Numbered from the stretch's first letter, positions 26,966 to 36,228 are shown. The stretch: DNA of 64,000 nucleotides from Oligosphaera ethanolica (GCF_030814695.1 NZ_JAUSVL010000001.1:806001-870000), one strand, 5' to 3'. Made by a program: numbers and translations. Notes: a model not told the origin generated them from the letters alone.

Positions 26966-28516
26966 TCAGGGCCTATTGGTGTTCTTTTCGAGTGCTTTGA
27001 GGAGCACCTGTTTGCGCGGGTTATCGTCGGACGGGCGGACTTTTTGGAATTCGTAACCATCGTGTTCGATACTCCAGGCGTCCCATTCGCGGAAGGCGTG
27101 GTATGTCCAGTCCCAGCCGTACTCCTCGTAGAGTTCGATTGAGTCCTGCAGGTACTTGTCGGCGCCCTTGCCCCAGTTGATGGCGCTGAATTCGCCCACG
27201 AAGATGGGCACATTGTGCTGGCGTTGGAAATTGATGACCTCGGCCATGCTCAGCCGGAGTTGTTCCTTGTCCCAGTACACGCCGTCAATCCAGCCGGGGT
27301 AGGACCAACGGACCTTGCGGTCGCCGACGCCTTGATGGGTGAAGCTGTGGGGCGAGTAGAAGTGCGGGCTGTAGATCATATACGGGTCATTCACCGGCCG
27401 GAAAGTACGGAAGCTAGGCTCGGTGATGATCGGCGTCGTCGGATCAATGGCGCGAATAACGGCGACCAGCCGTTCCGTGATCAGCTGCCAGGGATTCTCC
27501 GCCCCTTGCACGTAGTTGCCGACCTTGGGCTCGTTGAGCAGATCGTAACCGTAGATGTGGGCGTTGCCGCGATAATGGCCGGCCAGCTGGCGCCATGCCT
27601 CTTCCAGCGTCGCCATATTCGCCTCACTCTCCACCAGGATATTGCTCGCCTCGGCCGTGCGGATCGTCCCGGGGCCCGTGTGCAAGTCGATAGCCACTTT
27701 GATGCCATGGCGGGCGCAGCGCGCCAGCACCACGTCCATCTCGACCATGGCGTCGTCCAGCCAGGCAAGGTACTTCTCCGGCGTCGAAATATCCCGGCGG
27801 CCGGCGTGGAGCTGATAACGGATAAGATTGACCTGCCAGTCTGCCAGCGTCGCAAAGGCTTCGTCGCTCATGTCATGGCCGGACATGAAACCGCGATAAC
27901 GGGCGCCGCGGTGATCGCCACGGGGCACGAGTTTGGCCTCTTCATTCACCGGTGGCGGCTCGTTGGCCGCCTCGTCGGTCTCGACGCAGCGGTAGATGCG
28001 CACGCTGTCAACCCAGAATTCGCCGATCGCCTGCTGGATGCCGATGCTGAGGCTGACCATATCGGTCCCGGGCAAGATATTCTGCACCGTGAAAACCGTC
28101 CGCCAATCATAACTGCCAGTGCTGCGCGGCGGCTCGGGATGACTCTGCGTCTTGCCGCGGGTAATCGTCAGCATAATCTTCGTGCCCCAGTAAGATTTCT
28201 TGGCCGGTAGCAGGCCCTTGCCCCGCACCACGGCCTCAAGCTGGATCATGCCTTCGAGTTTCGCCGGGTCAAGACTCGTAGATATCCACAGGTCGTGCTT
28301 GTCGGTGTCGGCCTTGAAGTACATGACACCTGACTGCTCGGCGCCCTCCCCCGCGCGGTAAAACTGCGCGGCGTCTTCGGACCAGTTAGCCAGACTCTCA
28401 GGCGTGTCAAAACTAAAATCGTAGAGCAGGTCGGTCTTCTTGTAGCCAGCAAATACCGCGCTGCAGCTAAGCAGTACGGCGGAAACCAACGGCAGCTGTC
28501 CATGGAACAATTTCAT
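26966..28516 (-). CDS. Secreted GH5-like glycoside hydrolase with N-terminal carbohydrate-binding-like domain
   Basis: 516 residues from the ATG at 28516, preceded by AAAGGAAG. The signal peptide covers about 1-23 (LVSAVLLSCSAVFAG). Residues 25-175 form a beta-rich region resembling a carbohydrate-binding module. The catalytic (beta/alpha)8 domain (about 200-515) has acid/base Glu329 in YDLLNEPKVG and nucleophile Glu442 in IFVGEFSAINW, plus HFYSPH before the nucleophile, as in GH5 enzymes such as cellulases and mannanases. The exact substrate cannot be set. It follows tonB by 78 bp on the same strand, so it may be co-transcribed with the TonB genes. Confidence 0.87.
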   Translation of the reverse strand: MKLFHGQLPLVSAVLLSCSAVFAGYKKTDLLYDFSFDTPESLANWSEDAAQFYRAGEGAEQSGVMYFKADTDKHDLWISTSLDPAKLEGMIQLEAVVRGKGLLPAKKSYWGTKIMLTITRGKTQSHPEPPRSTGSYDWRTVFTVQNILPGTDMVSLSIGIQQAIGEFWVDSVRIYRCVETDEAANEPPPVNEEAKLVPRGDHRGARYRGFMSGHDMSDEAFATLADWQVNLIRYQLHAGRRDISTPEKYLAWLDDAMVEMDVVLARCARHGIKVAIDLHTGPGTIRTAEASNILVESEANMATLEEAWRQLAGHYRGNAHIYGYDLLNEPKVGNYVQGAENPWQLITERLVAVIRAIDPTTPIITEPSFRTFRPVNDPYMIYSPHFYSPHSFTHQGVGDRKVRWSYPGWIDGVYWDKEQLRLSMAEVINFQRQHNVPIFVGEFSAINWGKGADKYLQDSIELYEEYGWDWTYHAFREWDAWSIEHDGYEFQKVRPSDDNPRKQVLLKALEKNTNRP

Positions 28517-28594
28517 TGCAATCTTCCTTTTTGCTGTTCCGGCTGGCCATGACGACAAACTGATGCCGTCAGACGCCGTCGGGCTTCGTCTATC

Positions 28595-29374
28595 TCAATC
28601 TTCCAGATCAAAACGGATGCGGATGCGCATCAGCGTCCGCACCGGCCGGCCGCCATGCACGCCCGGATTGAACTGCCAACGCCGCAAGGCACGCAGCGCC
28701 GCGTCGGCAAAGACGCCCGGCGGACTGTCCGCCAAGACCTGCTCGTCGCCGACCCGGCCCGTCTCGTCGACCACAAAACGCACATCCACATAGCCTTCCA
28801 CGCCGCGCACTCGCGCCCGGTAGGGATACAAGGGCCGCACCTGCTCACGGAGCTCCGGCGGCTGGTCAATGCGCTCGCTGGCATAGACGCCGTCGGCTGC
28901 GTCAGCTGCGGCACCGCCGGCGTCCCCAGCCGTTGTCGCAACAACAGCGCCGCCCTCGGCCGGCACGTCCCGTGCCCCCCGATCGACGACGAAATTGAGT
29001 GCGAGGTCCGGCGCGGCTGTCGCCAGCTGGAAGTCGTACTCCAGCGGCAAACGCAGTGGCTCGGGCGGCGCCGGCGGCGCCGGCAACGCCAGATCGGGTA
29101 GTTCCGGTGGCTCCTCGGGCTCGGGCTCCTCGCGTTCAGGCTCGGGCGGCGGCGGCGGTGGCGGTAGCTGCAGCGGCGTGGTCCAGGTCGTCGTATTCAC
29201 TCCGCGATAGACGACGGGCGTGGCCACGGGCGGCTTAACCAGTTCCACCGCAGGCAGCAGCAGCGTCAGCAGCCCCAGGCAAAGCGCGGTAAACAGCACG
29301 GACACGCGCCAGTACCAGCGCAGCGGACTGTGCTGATAGACGACTCGCTTGTCCTGCCAAATGTCGCGCTTCAT
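28595..29374 (-). CDS. tonB: TonB energy-transducing protein
   Basis: 259 residues from the ATG at 29374, with AAGGAG overlapping the exbD stop. A single membrane helix at about 25-45 (VLFTALCLGLLTLLLPAV) is followed by a proline/glutamate-rich spacer (PPPPPPPEPEREEPEPEEP, about 70-110) that spans the periplasm. The C-terminal TonB domain has YPYRARVRGVEGYVDVRFVV and ALRALRRWQFNPG. TonB passes proton-motive energy to outer-membrane transporters. It is the last member of a DUF3450-ExbB-ExbB-ExbD-TonB series. Confidence 0.93.
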   Translation of the reverse strand: MKRDIWQDKRVVYQHSPLRWYWRVSVLFTALCLGLLTLLLPAVELVKPPVATPVVYRGVNTTTWTTPLQLPPPPPPPEPEREEPEPEEPPELPDLALPAPPAPPEPLRLPLEYDFQLATAAPDLALNFVVDRGARDVPAEGGAVVATTAGDAGGAAADAADGVYASERIDQPPELREQVRPLYPYRARVRGVEGYVDVRFVVDETGRVGDEQVLADSPPGVFADAALRALRRWQFNPGVHGGRPVRTLMRIRIRFDLED

Positions 29375-29381
29375 CGCCTCA

Positions 29382-29789
29382 CTACTCCTTGGTCGCCGCG
29401 ACACTGACGTCGCGGGCCCCCGCCAACTTGCATTGGTCGATCAACTGCACCAGCAGGCCGGTCTGGGAACGCTCGTCAGCCAGAATGATCACGGGCATAT
29501 CCTTAGCCTGCAGGAGCCCGCTGACCAGTGAGCGCAGGCGATTCATACTGACTTCCTGGCCACCATGAACCACCCGCCCGTCCGTGGTCAATGCCAGCAA
29601 TATGCTATTCTGCGCCAGCGATTCAGCGCTGGCGGCCTGCGGCTTGTTCACGTCCACGCCGGTCTCCTGCACAAACACCGTCGTCACCATGAAAAAAATC
29701 AGCAGCAGGAAAACCATGTCCACCAGGGGCGACATGTTGATCTCGGCGGGCTCGCCGCCGATGTTTTCCATCTGCCGAAAATGCTTCAT
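29382..29789 (-). CDS. exbD: ExbD/TolR-family biopolymer transport protein
   Basis: 135 residues with one membrane helix (about 20-41). The helix carries the essential aspartate in MSPLVDMVFLLLIFFMV (Asp24), the proton-carrying residue of ExbD/TolR. The rest is the periplasmic domain. It lies between an ExbB-family gene (66 bp upstream) and tonB (7 bp downstream), so it is the stator partner in this TonB system. Confidence 0.95.
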   Translation of the reverse strand: MKHFRQMENIGGEPAEINMSPLVDMVFLLLIFFMVTTVFVQETGVDVNKPQAASAESLAQNSILLALTTDGRVVHGGQEVSMNRLRSLVSGLLQAKDMPVIILADERSQTGLLVQLIDQCKLAGARDVSVAATKE

Positions 29790-29855
29790 CGCTAATCCTG
29801 TTTTCGTAGTGATGCCTTGCCGACGCTCTGATGACGCCTGCAGTCGTGTAGCCCG

Positions 29856-30551
29856 TCATTCCGCTGTTGCTGGCAGCACGTCGCTGCCGCCGGCGCCACT
29901 GTCATCAGGCGGCGGTTCGCCGGCGCCCAGCCCACGCAAAAAGCCCGCACCGCAGAGGTGCGCCTGATTCACCAAGTGCTGATAACGCCAGAACAGGTGC
30001 GCCAGCCCAAAAGTCCCAGCCAGCGCCGCCACCAGCCCGGCCTGAGTGGTGATCAAGGCCATGCTAACGCCGTCGGCGACCATGCCGGTCACATCGCTGC
30101 TGCGTTGGGACACCGCCGCGAAGGTCCGAATCATGCCCAGCACCGTTCCCAACAGTCCCACCAGCGGCGCCGCCGCCACCAGCGCGCCCAGACCGAGCAT
30201 GGCGATGCGGTACTCGCCCAGCTCAATGCTCCGGCATTGCGCGAAGGCCGTTTCCGGTGATTGTCCCGCACGCATCCGCGCGATCGCGTGCACAATCATC
30301 CGCGGCACCGCACCGGCGAGCCCAGCGCAGCGGCGTTCGCAGGCATCCAGACGGCCAACCGGCCGTAGGTCACCATCCAGCCCCAAGGTGTGGGGATCGT
30401 CGTGCTGCAACGCCTCACGCAGACGGCAGAGCAACAACAGGTACTGCCACCAAATCCAAAATCCGATCAGGCCCAGGGGCAGCATCAGCCAGCCGCCGGC
30501 CTGCAGATAGCTTTGGCTTTCCCGCACCAGTTCTGCCAGGGCCGCGTTCAT
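29856..30551 (-). CDS. exbB: MotA/TolQ/ExbB proton channel family protein (shorter paralogue)
   Basis: 231 residues. The first membrane segment is GGWLMLPLGLIGFWIWWQYL (18-40); two more follow around the conserved ALVAAAPLVGLLGTVLGMI and MALITTQAGLVAALAGTF stretches, which carry the proton-path threonines. No signal peptide. It starts inside the stop of the longer ExbB-family gene upstream (ATGA overlap), so the two are translationally coupled. Together with ExbD it should form the proton-driven motor that energises TonB. Confidence 0.93.
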   Translation of the reverse strand: MNAALAELVRESQSYLQAGGWLMLPLGLIGFWIWWQYLLLLCRLREALQHDDPHTLGLDGDLRPVGRLDACERRCAGLAGAVPRMIVHAIARMRAGQSPETAFAQCRSIELGEYRIAMLGLGALVAAAPLVGLLGTVLGMIRTFAAVSQRSSDVTGMVADGVSMALITTQAGLVAALAGTFGLAHLFWRYQHLVNQAHLCGAGFLRGLGAGEPPPDDSGAGGSDVLPATAE

Positions 30552-32065
30552 GACACCGGCCCCCCCCCGTTAGCGGAACTGCGCACCGCGGCAAGACCGC
30601 CTAATGCTGGCTCGTCCAGATTCAGCGTTAGGCCATTGAGCAGACAGATCGCCGCTTCCTGCGCTTGGGTGGACATGTGCCGCACCCGTCGCGTGCACCA
30701 TGCGTGAATCAACAAGGCCGGAATCGCCACCAGCAGGCCAGCTTCGGTCGTAATCAACGCCTCCGAAATGCCCGATGACAGCAGTCGCGCGTCGCCCGAG
30801 CCGTACACCGTAATCAACTGGAAGGTATGAATGATGCCCGTGACCGTGCCCAGCAGCCCCAGCAATGGCGCTGCGCTGGCGCTGACCGCCAGCGCGCTCA
30901 GGCTGCGCCCCAGCGGCGGTATCAGCAGCAATGTCTGCTCATAAAGAAGTTCTTCTAGGCTGTCTCGGCCCATGCCGCGCGCGGCAACACCCGCGCGTAC
31001 CAGCGTGGACAGCGGCCGTCCCAGACCGTCAGCCAGCTTTTCGGCCTCGGCAATGCGACCGTCACGTACCAGCGCTACCACCTCACTGACCCGCTTGACC
31101 GCCCGCGCACTGGGCAGCCGCAGCAGCACCGGTACCCGCCACAGGATCAACACCAGGCACATCAGCGCCAGAAAAAGGATCGGGATCATCACGGGACCGC
31201 CCTTGAGGTAATGCTCCAGCAGACTGTCCTCCTGCTCGCGCAGACTGATCGCCTGGCCCATGCTCAAATCCATGGGCACCTGCGCCACCTCGCCAGCGCG
31301 CAGACTGGCGAGCGCGGTTTGATCTGCGGCCTCAAGCCGGCTGAACAGGGTCGGTGCGGCACTGCCCAGGCGCAGCGCCGCCAGCCCTGCCGGCATGGAG
31401 CCGGGCGGCCAAAAGTACAGCAGCGGGCCATAACGCAGATACTCTCCCTGGAGCTCCATGCCGTCGGCGCCGTAAGCCAGGCCCGGCCCGCGCACGCCGC
31501 CAAGACGCTCGTCAACGCGCGCGTTGGCCACGCGCAACAACGCAGTCAGATCGGCCGGCGATAACTCGGCGGCCGTACGCAACCCCTCCGCGCAATCCGC
31601 CATGGTTTGCGTTGTCGCCAGCTCGGGGCCGAAGCCCTCGCCAAGCTGCTGGTTGGCAGCAAAATCGCGGCTCATGACCAAAAGCTGTCGGGCAATCTCC
31701 TGCAACTGCCGCAGCTCGCGTTCCTGCTCCGCGCGTTCACGCTGCAAGGCCTGGGCCTTGGTGGCCTCGGCGGTCAGCGCGGCGTCCAGGTCGCGCTGAT
31801 CATCGCGCAGGCGCTGCAAGTCGGCCGCCAACTGCTTTTTTTCCGCCAGAATGGCATCGTGCGTGGCCGCCAGAGCGGCGGCGGCCACCGCGATTTCAGT
31901 GTCCAACTGCGCGGCAACGGCCGTCACCGACAGCGATGGCGGGGTGGCGACAGCGCCCGCAGGCGCTGCCTGCGGCGTAGTGTCGTCGGCGCCTGCAAGC
32001 GGGGCGCTGTGAGCAAATAGCGCCAGCAGCAGAGCCAGCGACAGGGATAAAAGCTTACGCGTCAC
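30548..32065 (-). CDS. MotA/TolQ/ExbB family protein with large periplasmic N-terminal domain
   Basis: 505 residues from a GTG at 32065, which overlaps the stop of the previous gene (GTGA) and has GGGGAGG eight bases upstream. A signal peptide (VTRKLLSLSLALLLALFAHSAPLAG, about 1-25) is followed by a coiled coil (about 55-150) and a mixed region, then a first transmembrane segment near 270. The C-terminal third is an ExbB-like channel with AAPLLGLLGTVTGIIHTF and ALITTEAGLLVAIPALL. The form resembles the TtpC-like ExbB proteins found with DUF3450 partners in Vibrio TonB2 systems. It precedes the short ExbB gene. Confidence 0.9.
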   Translation of the reverse strand: MTRKLLSLSLALLLALFAHSAPLAGADDTTPQAAPAGAVATPPSLSVTAVAAQLDTEIAVAAAALAATHDAILAEKKQLAADLQRLRDDQRDLDAALTAEATKAQALQRERAEQERELRQLQEIARQLLVMSRDFAANQQLGEGFGPELATTQTMADCAEGLRTAAELSPADLTALLRVANARVDERLGGVRGPGLAYGADGMELQGEYLRYGPLLYFWPPGSMPAGLAALRLGSAAPTLFSRLEAADQTALASLRAGEVAQVPMDLSMGQAISLREQEDSLLEHYLKGGPVMIPILFLALMCLVLILWRVPVLLRLPSARAVKRVSEVVALVRDGRIAEAEKLADGLGRPLSTLVRAGVAARGMGRDSLEELLYEQTLLLIPPLGRSLSALAVSASAAPLLGLLGTVTGIIHTFQLITVYGSGDARLLSSGISEALITTEAGLLVAIPALLIHAWCTRRVRHMSTQAQEAAICLLNGLTLNLDEPALGGLAAVRSSANGGGPVS

Positions 32066-32844
32066 GGCCGCACCTCCCCGACGATGGGCGGCAGTGGCAG
32101 GCGCAGAAGTTGCGCGGGCTGTTCTTTGCGAGCCACTGCCATGGCCTGGGCAACGGCGGGAATCCACTCGTCCTGCCAGCGCCATTCCCAGCCCGCAGCC
32201 GTCGGTACGCCCATGCCGGCGCGATCGCCGCCGGCTGACAGCGCGTAGGCCACGGCCAACCCGAGATACATCACGTCATATTCACGGCGCTGCTCGTCTG
32301 GGTTAGGCAGGACCTCCTTGGCCAGATGAATGCCGTGGTCATACTGCTCAATCTCAGTCAGCACACTCAGCTGCGTCTGCAGGATGCCCGGCAGTTCCGT
32401 CAAGGCCGGTGCGGCTTCCGTCAGGCGCTCCAGGCGGGAAAAAGCGTCCTGCAAATGCCGGCGCAGGTCCGGCGGCAGACGTCGGCGTAGGGCCAACAAG
32501 GCGTCGTTCTGCGTCAGCATTGCCGCACAGAGCTCGCCGAGGCGCGCTTGCAGCGCCGTCAGTTCCCCGGCGAGGTCCGCATTACCGGCAGCACTCGCGG
32601 CGGTTTCCTGCCGCTGTGCCGCCAGGGCCGTAGCCAGCACTGCGCTCTGCTTTTGCAGGATTGCGAGCTGGTCCTGTAGGAGCTGCCGTTGACTCTGCCA
32701 GTCCTGGCGGGCCGACCATTCGCTACGCTGCAGGTCTGCCAAGCGCAGCACCTGGCTTTCCATGGCCCGCAACGCCTCGGCAGCGACGAGGTCGGACAGC
32801 AACAGCAGTGACAAACACCCTACGCAGACAATTTTTGCAAGCAT
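32062..32844 (-). CDS. DUF3450 family periplasmic protein
   Basis: 260 residues with a signal peptide (about 1-22, VGCLSLLLLSDLVAAEA) and a coiled-coil region to about residue 115 (RQLLQDQLAILQKQSAVLATALAAQ...). The C-terminal part has the family-type YLGLAVAYALSAGGDRAG and GWEWRWQDEW. DUF3450 proteins are consistently encoded upstream of a long ExbB in TonB2-like clusters and are thought to assist TonB energy transfer in the periplasm. It is the first gene of this minus-strand cluster and overlaps the next gene by 4 bp. Confidence 0.88.
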   Translation of the reverse strand: MLAKIVCVGCLSLLLLSDLVAAEALRAMESQVLRLADLQRSEWSARQDWQSQRQLLQDQLAILQKQSAVLATALAAQRQETAASAAGNADLAGELTALQARLGELCAAMLTQNDALLALRRRLPPDLRRHLQDAFSRLERLTEAAPALTELPGILQTQLSVLTEIEQYDHGIHLAKEVLPNPDEQRREYDVMYLGLAVAYALSAGGDRAGMGVPTAAGWEWRWQDEWIPAVAQAMAVARKEQPAQLLRLPLPPIVGEVRP

Positions 32845-33032
32845 GGCACCATCATTTCATCAACCGACACCGGGACAATTCGAAGAAGATAACGGCTGGG
32901 GGCGCTAGCCACCGATCGCCGTGTTCAGTTTTGCAATTGGGGCATAACATAATATGTTTTTTGTTTACTGCCGGCGCGCCAAAGCCCGCCAGCACCCGCC
33001 CAGCCGCCTTTCACCCCCAAACGACGGACATC
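32845..33032. other. Divergent spacer between TonB cluster and membrane protein
   Basis: A 188-bp gap that must hold promoters for both directions. An AT-rich block at about 32940-32965 (GGGGCATAACATAATATG) contains CATAAT, a plausible -10 for the plus-strand gene, but no good -35 was found. Confidence 0.4.
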
Positions 33033-33557
33033 ATGCACACTCCCACCGCGCCATCCCGCCCCGATAAACAAGCGACCTTCTACCGTATTTTCTCCCTCTG
33101 GCTGACCATCTGTCTGGCGACTTTGGCCGCGATGATGCTGGGCGGCGCCCCCGGCAATCCCCTCACGCCTTTTCTGCCCATCACGGTCAGCTTGGCCGGC
33201 ATCGCCGTCATGGGTGTGTCCGTCATCTGCCTGTGGGGGTTGCTTTTCGTCGTACCGATTTACTACCTGAGCGAGGCGTGGCTGCGCCTGGCTGCGCCCA
33301 AGCTCATTCCGCTGATCTTCCTGCTCCAGGCGCTGCTCACCACGCTGTACTACCTCTTCGCCGGCGAAATGGCTTGGCGACAGGGCGGCCAGGCGTTCGG
33401 CATCTTCGCACTACTGCTGGTCGCCGTGGTAGTCGCCTATGGCCCGGCCGAAGTCCGCCGGCATATCAACCACCGCGCACGCATCCTCAAACGCTGGCTG
33501 CGTAAGATGCGCCAGCATGACGAGGCAAAACCGGAAAACGCTCCGGCCAAACGCTGA
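33033..33557 (+). CDS. Small integral membrane protein next to moxR
   Basis: 174 residues from the ATG at 33033 (MHTPTAPSRPDK). Four hydrophobic helices are visible at about 18-40, 50-78, 85-110 and 118-140, followed by a basic tail (ARILKRWLRKMRQHDEAKPENAPAKR). A reading frame extends further upstream, but that part is compositionally unlike protein. No known family is recognised. The stop is 8 bp before the moxR-type gene, so the two are probably co-transcribed. Some MoxR clusters do include small membrane proteins, so a shared role is an inference only. Confidence 0.65.
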   Translation: MHTPTAPSRPDKQATFYRIFSLWLTICLATLAAMMLGGAPGNPLTPFLPITVSLAGIAVMGVSVICLWGLLFVVPIYYLSEAWLRLAAPKLIPLIFLLQALLTTLYYLFAGEMAWRQGGQAFGIFALLLVAVVVAYGPAEVRRHINHRARILKRWLRKMRQHDEAKPENAPAKR

Positions 33558-33565
33558 CAGGCATC

Positions 33566-34573
33566 ATGCAGAATCCAACTCACAGCGCCGACACCGTCTG
33601 TTCGCAACGCATCGCCGCGCTCCGCGAGGAAATCGGCCGCGTGCTCGTTGGCCAACGCGAGCTCGTTGACGGCATGATCATCGGCCTGCTCTGCGGCGGC
33701 CACGTGCTTCTGGAAGGCCGACCGGGCCTGGCCAAAACCCTCGCCGTCAAGACCCTCGCTCAATGCCTCGGCGGCAGTTTCGCCCGCATTCAATTCACCC
33801 CGGACCTGCTCCCCGCCGATATCTGCGGCTGCACGCTATTCAATCAAGCCGAAAAACGCTTCGAAGCCCAGCCCGGCCCCATCGCCGCCAACGTGGTCTT
33901 GGCGGACGAGATCAACCGCGCGCCGGCCAAAGTGCAAAGCGCGCTTCTCGAAGCCATGCAGGAACAGCAGGTGACCATCGCTGGCAGGACCATGCCTCTG
34001 CCACAGCCCTTCTTCGTCGTCGCCACCCAGAATCCCATCGAACACAGCGGCACTTACGAGCTGCCCGAGGCGCAGAAGGACCGCTTTATGCTGCAAATCG
34101 AATTGCCGTATCCGCGACGGGACGACGAACAGGCCATCCTCGAGCGCATGGCGACAACAGCCAGCAATACGGCTGCGCATGCCGTGCTGTCCTGCGCGGA
34201 CGTCTTGGCGCTGCGCCAAAAGGTCGATGCGGTCCATATCGCGCCGCGCCTGCGAGAGTACGTGCTCGACCTGGTCATCGCTACCCGCCCCGGCGAAGAC
34301 GCCGAACTGCGCTTCGTCAACCGCGACGCGCTGACCGGCATCGGCGAGCTCATCGACTGCGGGGCGTCACCGCGCGCCTCCCTCGCGCTGGTCCTGGCCA
34401 GCAAGGCCCACGCGCTGCTCAACGGGCGCAATCACGTCACCCCCCATGACATCCAGGCTTGCGCACCGGCAGTCATCGCCCACCGATTGGTCACCAGCTT
34501 CGAAGCCGATGCACAGAAAATTACCCCCCGCGACATCGTCGCGCAACTGCTCGGCCTCGTGCCCGCGCCATAA
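33566..34573 (+). CDS. MoxR-family AAA+ ATPase
   Basis: 335 residues. Walker A is GRPGLAKT (about 50-57), Walker B is VVLADEINRAPAKVQ (about 111-125), and the family markers EHSGTYELPEAQKDRFM and the C-terminal lid (DGRNHVTPHDIQACAPAVIAHRL region) are present. MoxR ATPases act as chaperones for metal-cofactor or VWA-domain protein assembly. The usual DUF58 and VWA neighbours are missing downstream; instead a small membrane protein precedes it and a convergent fucosidase gene follows. Confidence 0.92.
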   Translation: MQNPTHSADTVCSQRIAALREEIGRVLVGQRELVDGMIIGLLCGGHVLLEGRPGLAKTLAVKTLAQCLGGSFARIQFTPDLLPADICGCTLFNQAEKRFEAQPGPIAANVVLADEINRAPAKVQSALLEAMQEQQVTIAGRTMPLPQPFFVVATQNPIEHSGTYELPEAQKDRFMLQIELPYPRRDDEQAILERMATTASNTAAHAVLSCADVLALRQKVDAVHIAPRLREYVLDLVIATRPGEDAELRFVNRDALTGIGELIDCGASPRASLALVLASKAHALLNGRNHVTPHDIQACAPAVIAHRLVTSFEADAQKITPRDIVAQLLGLVPAP

Positions 34574-34583
34574 CCAATCGTAG

Positions 34584-34637
34584 CCTCACGGCATGCCGTG
34601 AGGAAAGGCCAGCGTAGCCTCACGGCATGCCGTGAGG
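34584..34637. repeat. Twin copies of a perfect 20-bp palindrome
   Basis: CCTCACGGCATGCCGTGAGG occurs at 34584-34603 and again at 34618-34637, each preceded by GTAG. The pair lies in the 89-bp convergent gap between moxR and the fucosidase gene. It can form hairpins on either strand and may be a bidirectional terminator, although no T-run follows. Confidence 0.9.
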
Positions 34638-34662
34638 CGACGGAGGGGGCGCGTCGTGCGCT

Positions 34663-35952
34663 TTATTTGAGGAAGAGTTCGATTACTGGCACGTCGCCGC
34701 AGGCCGACGGCAATAACACCGGCAGTTCGAGAGTCAGCGCGTTGCCGGGCGAGGTGCTGTTCAAGGCGGCGTGAATGGCCGTACCGGCCTCGCGACGCTT
34801 GATTTCGCTGCCGTCAGCCAGCAGCTGCGCGTACTTGACCTTGCCCGCCAGGTTGTCCAGGTGGATGTGCTTGAAGGGCCAGGCAAACAGGTGCAGATAC
34901 AGGCACTTCGTCGTCGCATTGTAGGTGTAACGACAGTCGGCGGGCACCGGGAATTCCGCCGGCGCCTGGCCGCAGCCATAAATTGACCGGCTGTGGACTT
35001 TCATCCACGCCGCATAGCCCGCCAAACGGTCCTTCGCCCGCTGGTCGAGATAGCCACGGGACGTCGGGCCCACATTCATCAGCAGGTTGCCGCCGCGCGA
35101 CACGTGGTTCACCAGCATCTCGATGCACATCTTTACGCTCTTCCAAGTCGCTTCGTCGCGATGATAGCCCCATGAACCCGACAAAGTCTGGCAGCCTTCC
35201 CAGACCACCGGATTACCCTTGTCGTCCACCATGCCCTTGTCCGGCGTGTACTGCTCAGGCGTCACAATGTCGCCGGAGCCGGGGAGGTCCAGGCGGTTGT
35301 CAACAATGATATCCGGCTGCAGTTTGCGCACCTGCTTGATCAGCTTCTCGGATTCCCACTCGTCGTGGCCCTTGCCGTTTTCACCGGGATAGCTGAAGTC
35401 GAACCACAGGATGTCAATCTTGCCGTAGTTGGTCAAGAGCTCGGTGACCTGGTCGCGCATGTATTTGGCGTAACGGCTCAGCTTGCGGCCCTTGTTGAAC
35501 TCCTCGGGCTTCATCTTGTTGCGCATGGGATGAATGCGGTCCCAGGTGAAATCCGGATGATGCCAATCAATCAGCGAATAGTAGAAGCCCACCCGCAGAC
35601 CCTCGGCCCGAAATGCGTCAACGACTTCGCGCAGCAGATCGCGGCCGGCCGGCGTGTTGGTCGCTTTGTAGTCGGTGTATTTGCTGTCCCAGAGACAGAA
35701 GCCCTCGTGATGCTTGGTGGTGATCACAAAGTACTTCATGCCGGCTTCGCGCGCGGCCTTCGCCCATTCCTTCGGCTCGAAGAGATCGGGGTTGAACAAA
35801 TCAAAGTACACCTGGTAGTCCTTGTCGGTTATCTCTTCGCGCTGTTTCACCCACTCGTGCCGCCCGAGCATGGCATACAAGCCCCAGTGAATGAACATGC
35901 CGAATCGGTCATGCGTGAACCAGCTCGTGTCGCCCTTGCCGTAGTTGCCCAT
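34663..35952 (-). CDS. Alpha-L-fucosidase, GH29 family
   Basis: 429 residues from the ATG at 35952 (MGNYGKGDTSWFTHDRFGMF), with AAGGAG seven bases upstream; there is no signal peptide, so it is probably cytoplasmic. Typical GH29 features are HDRFGMFIHWGLYAML, YFVITTKHHEGFCLWDSKYTDY (in parts, near 80-100) and the nucleophile aspartate in DILWFDFSYPG near residue 185. A short beta domain ends the protein. It would release fucose from oligosaccharides after uptake, as with pectin, xyloglucan or fucoidan fragments. It converges on moxR. Confidence 0.92.
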   Translation of the reverse strand: MGNYGKGDTSWFTHDRFGMFIHWGLYAMLGRHEWVKQREEITDKDYQVYFDLFNPDLFEPKEWAKAAREAGMKYFVITTKHHEGFCLWDSKYTDYKATNTPAGRDLLREVVDAFRAEGLRVGFYYSLIDWHHPDFTWDRIHPMRNKMKPEEFNKGRKLSRYAKYMRDQVTELLTNYGKIDILWFDFSYPGENGKGHDEWESEKLIKQVRKLQPDIIVDNRLDLPGSGDIVTPEQYTPDKGMVDDKGNPVVWEGCQTLSGSWGYHRDEATWKSVKMCIEMLVNHVSRGGNLLMNVGPTSRGYLDQRAKDRLAGYAAWMKVHSRSIYGCGQAPAEFPVPADCRYTYNATTKCLYLHLFAWPFKHIHLDNLAGKVKYAQLLADGSEIKRREAGTAIHAALNSTSPGNALTLELPVLLPSACGDVPVIELFLK

Positions 35953-36137
35953 GTGTCCGCTCCTTGCTCTTAGACTCCATTTCACACGTCTGCTCGACAA
36001 CGCCAGACGGCGCGCCGAAAAAGGCACCGCTCAATATAGGAAGCCCAGACGACAACGTCCAACACCAACAAGGCAAATCAACAAAACCAGCGAGAATGCC
36101 GGCACCACCCCTTTACCACAGCTCCCAAACGCGCAAA

Positions 36138-36168
36138 GGGCGCGGAGAACTCGCTGTTCTCCGCGCCC
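36138..36168 (-). terminator. Strong hairpin downstream of the heat-shock genes
   Basis: Perfect 13-bp stem (GGGCGCGGAGAAC / GTTCTCCGCGCCC) with a five-base loop, followed on the minus strand by TTT only. It lies 61 bp past the stop of the second Hsp20 gene. Confidence 0.6.
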
Positions 36169-36228
36169 TGCGTGTCCGCCTGCGGCCGGCAGCGGCGACT
36201 TCGGCGCCGTGCCCATCGCTCTTGGCCA

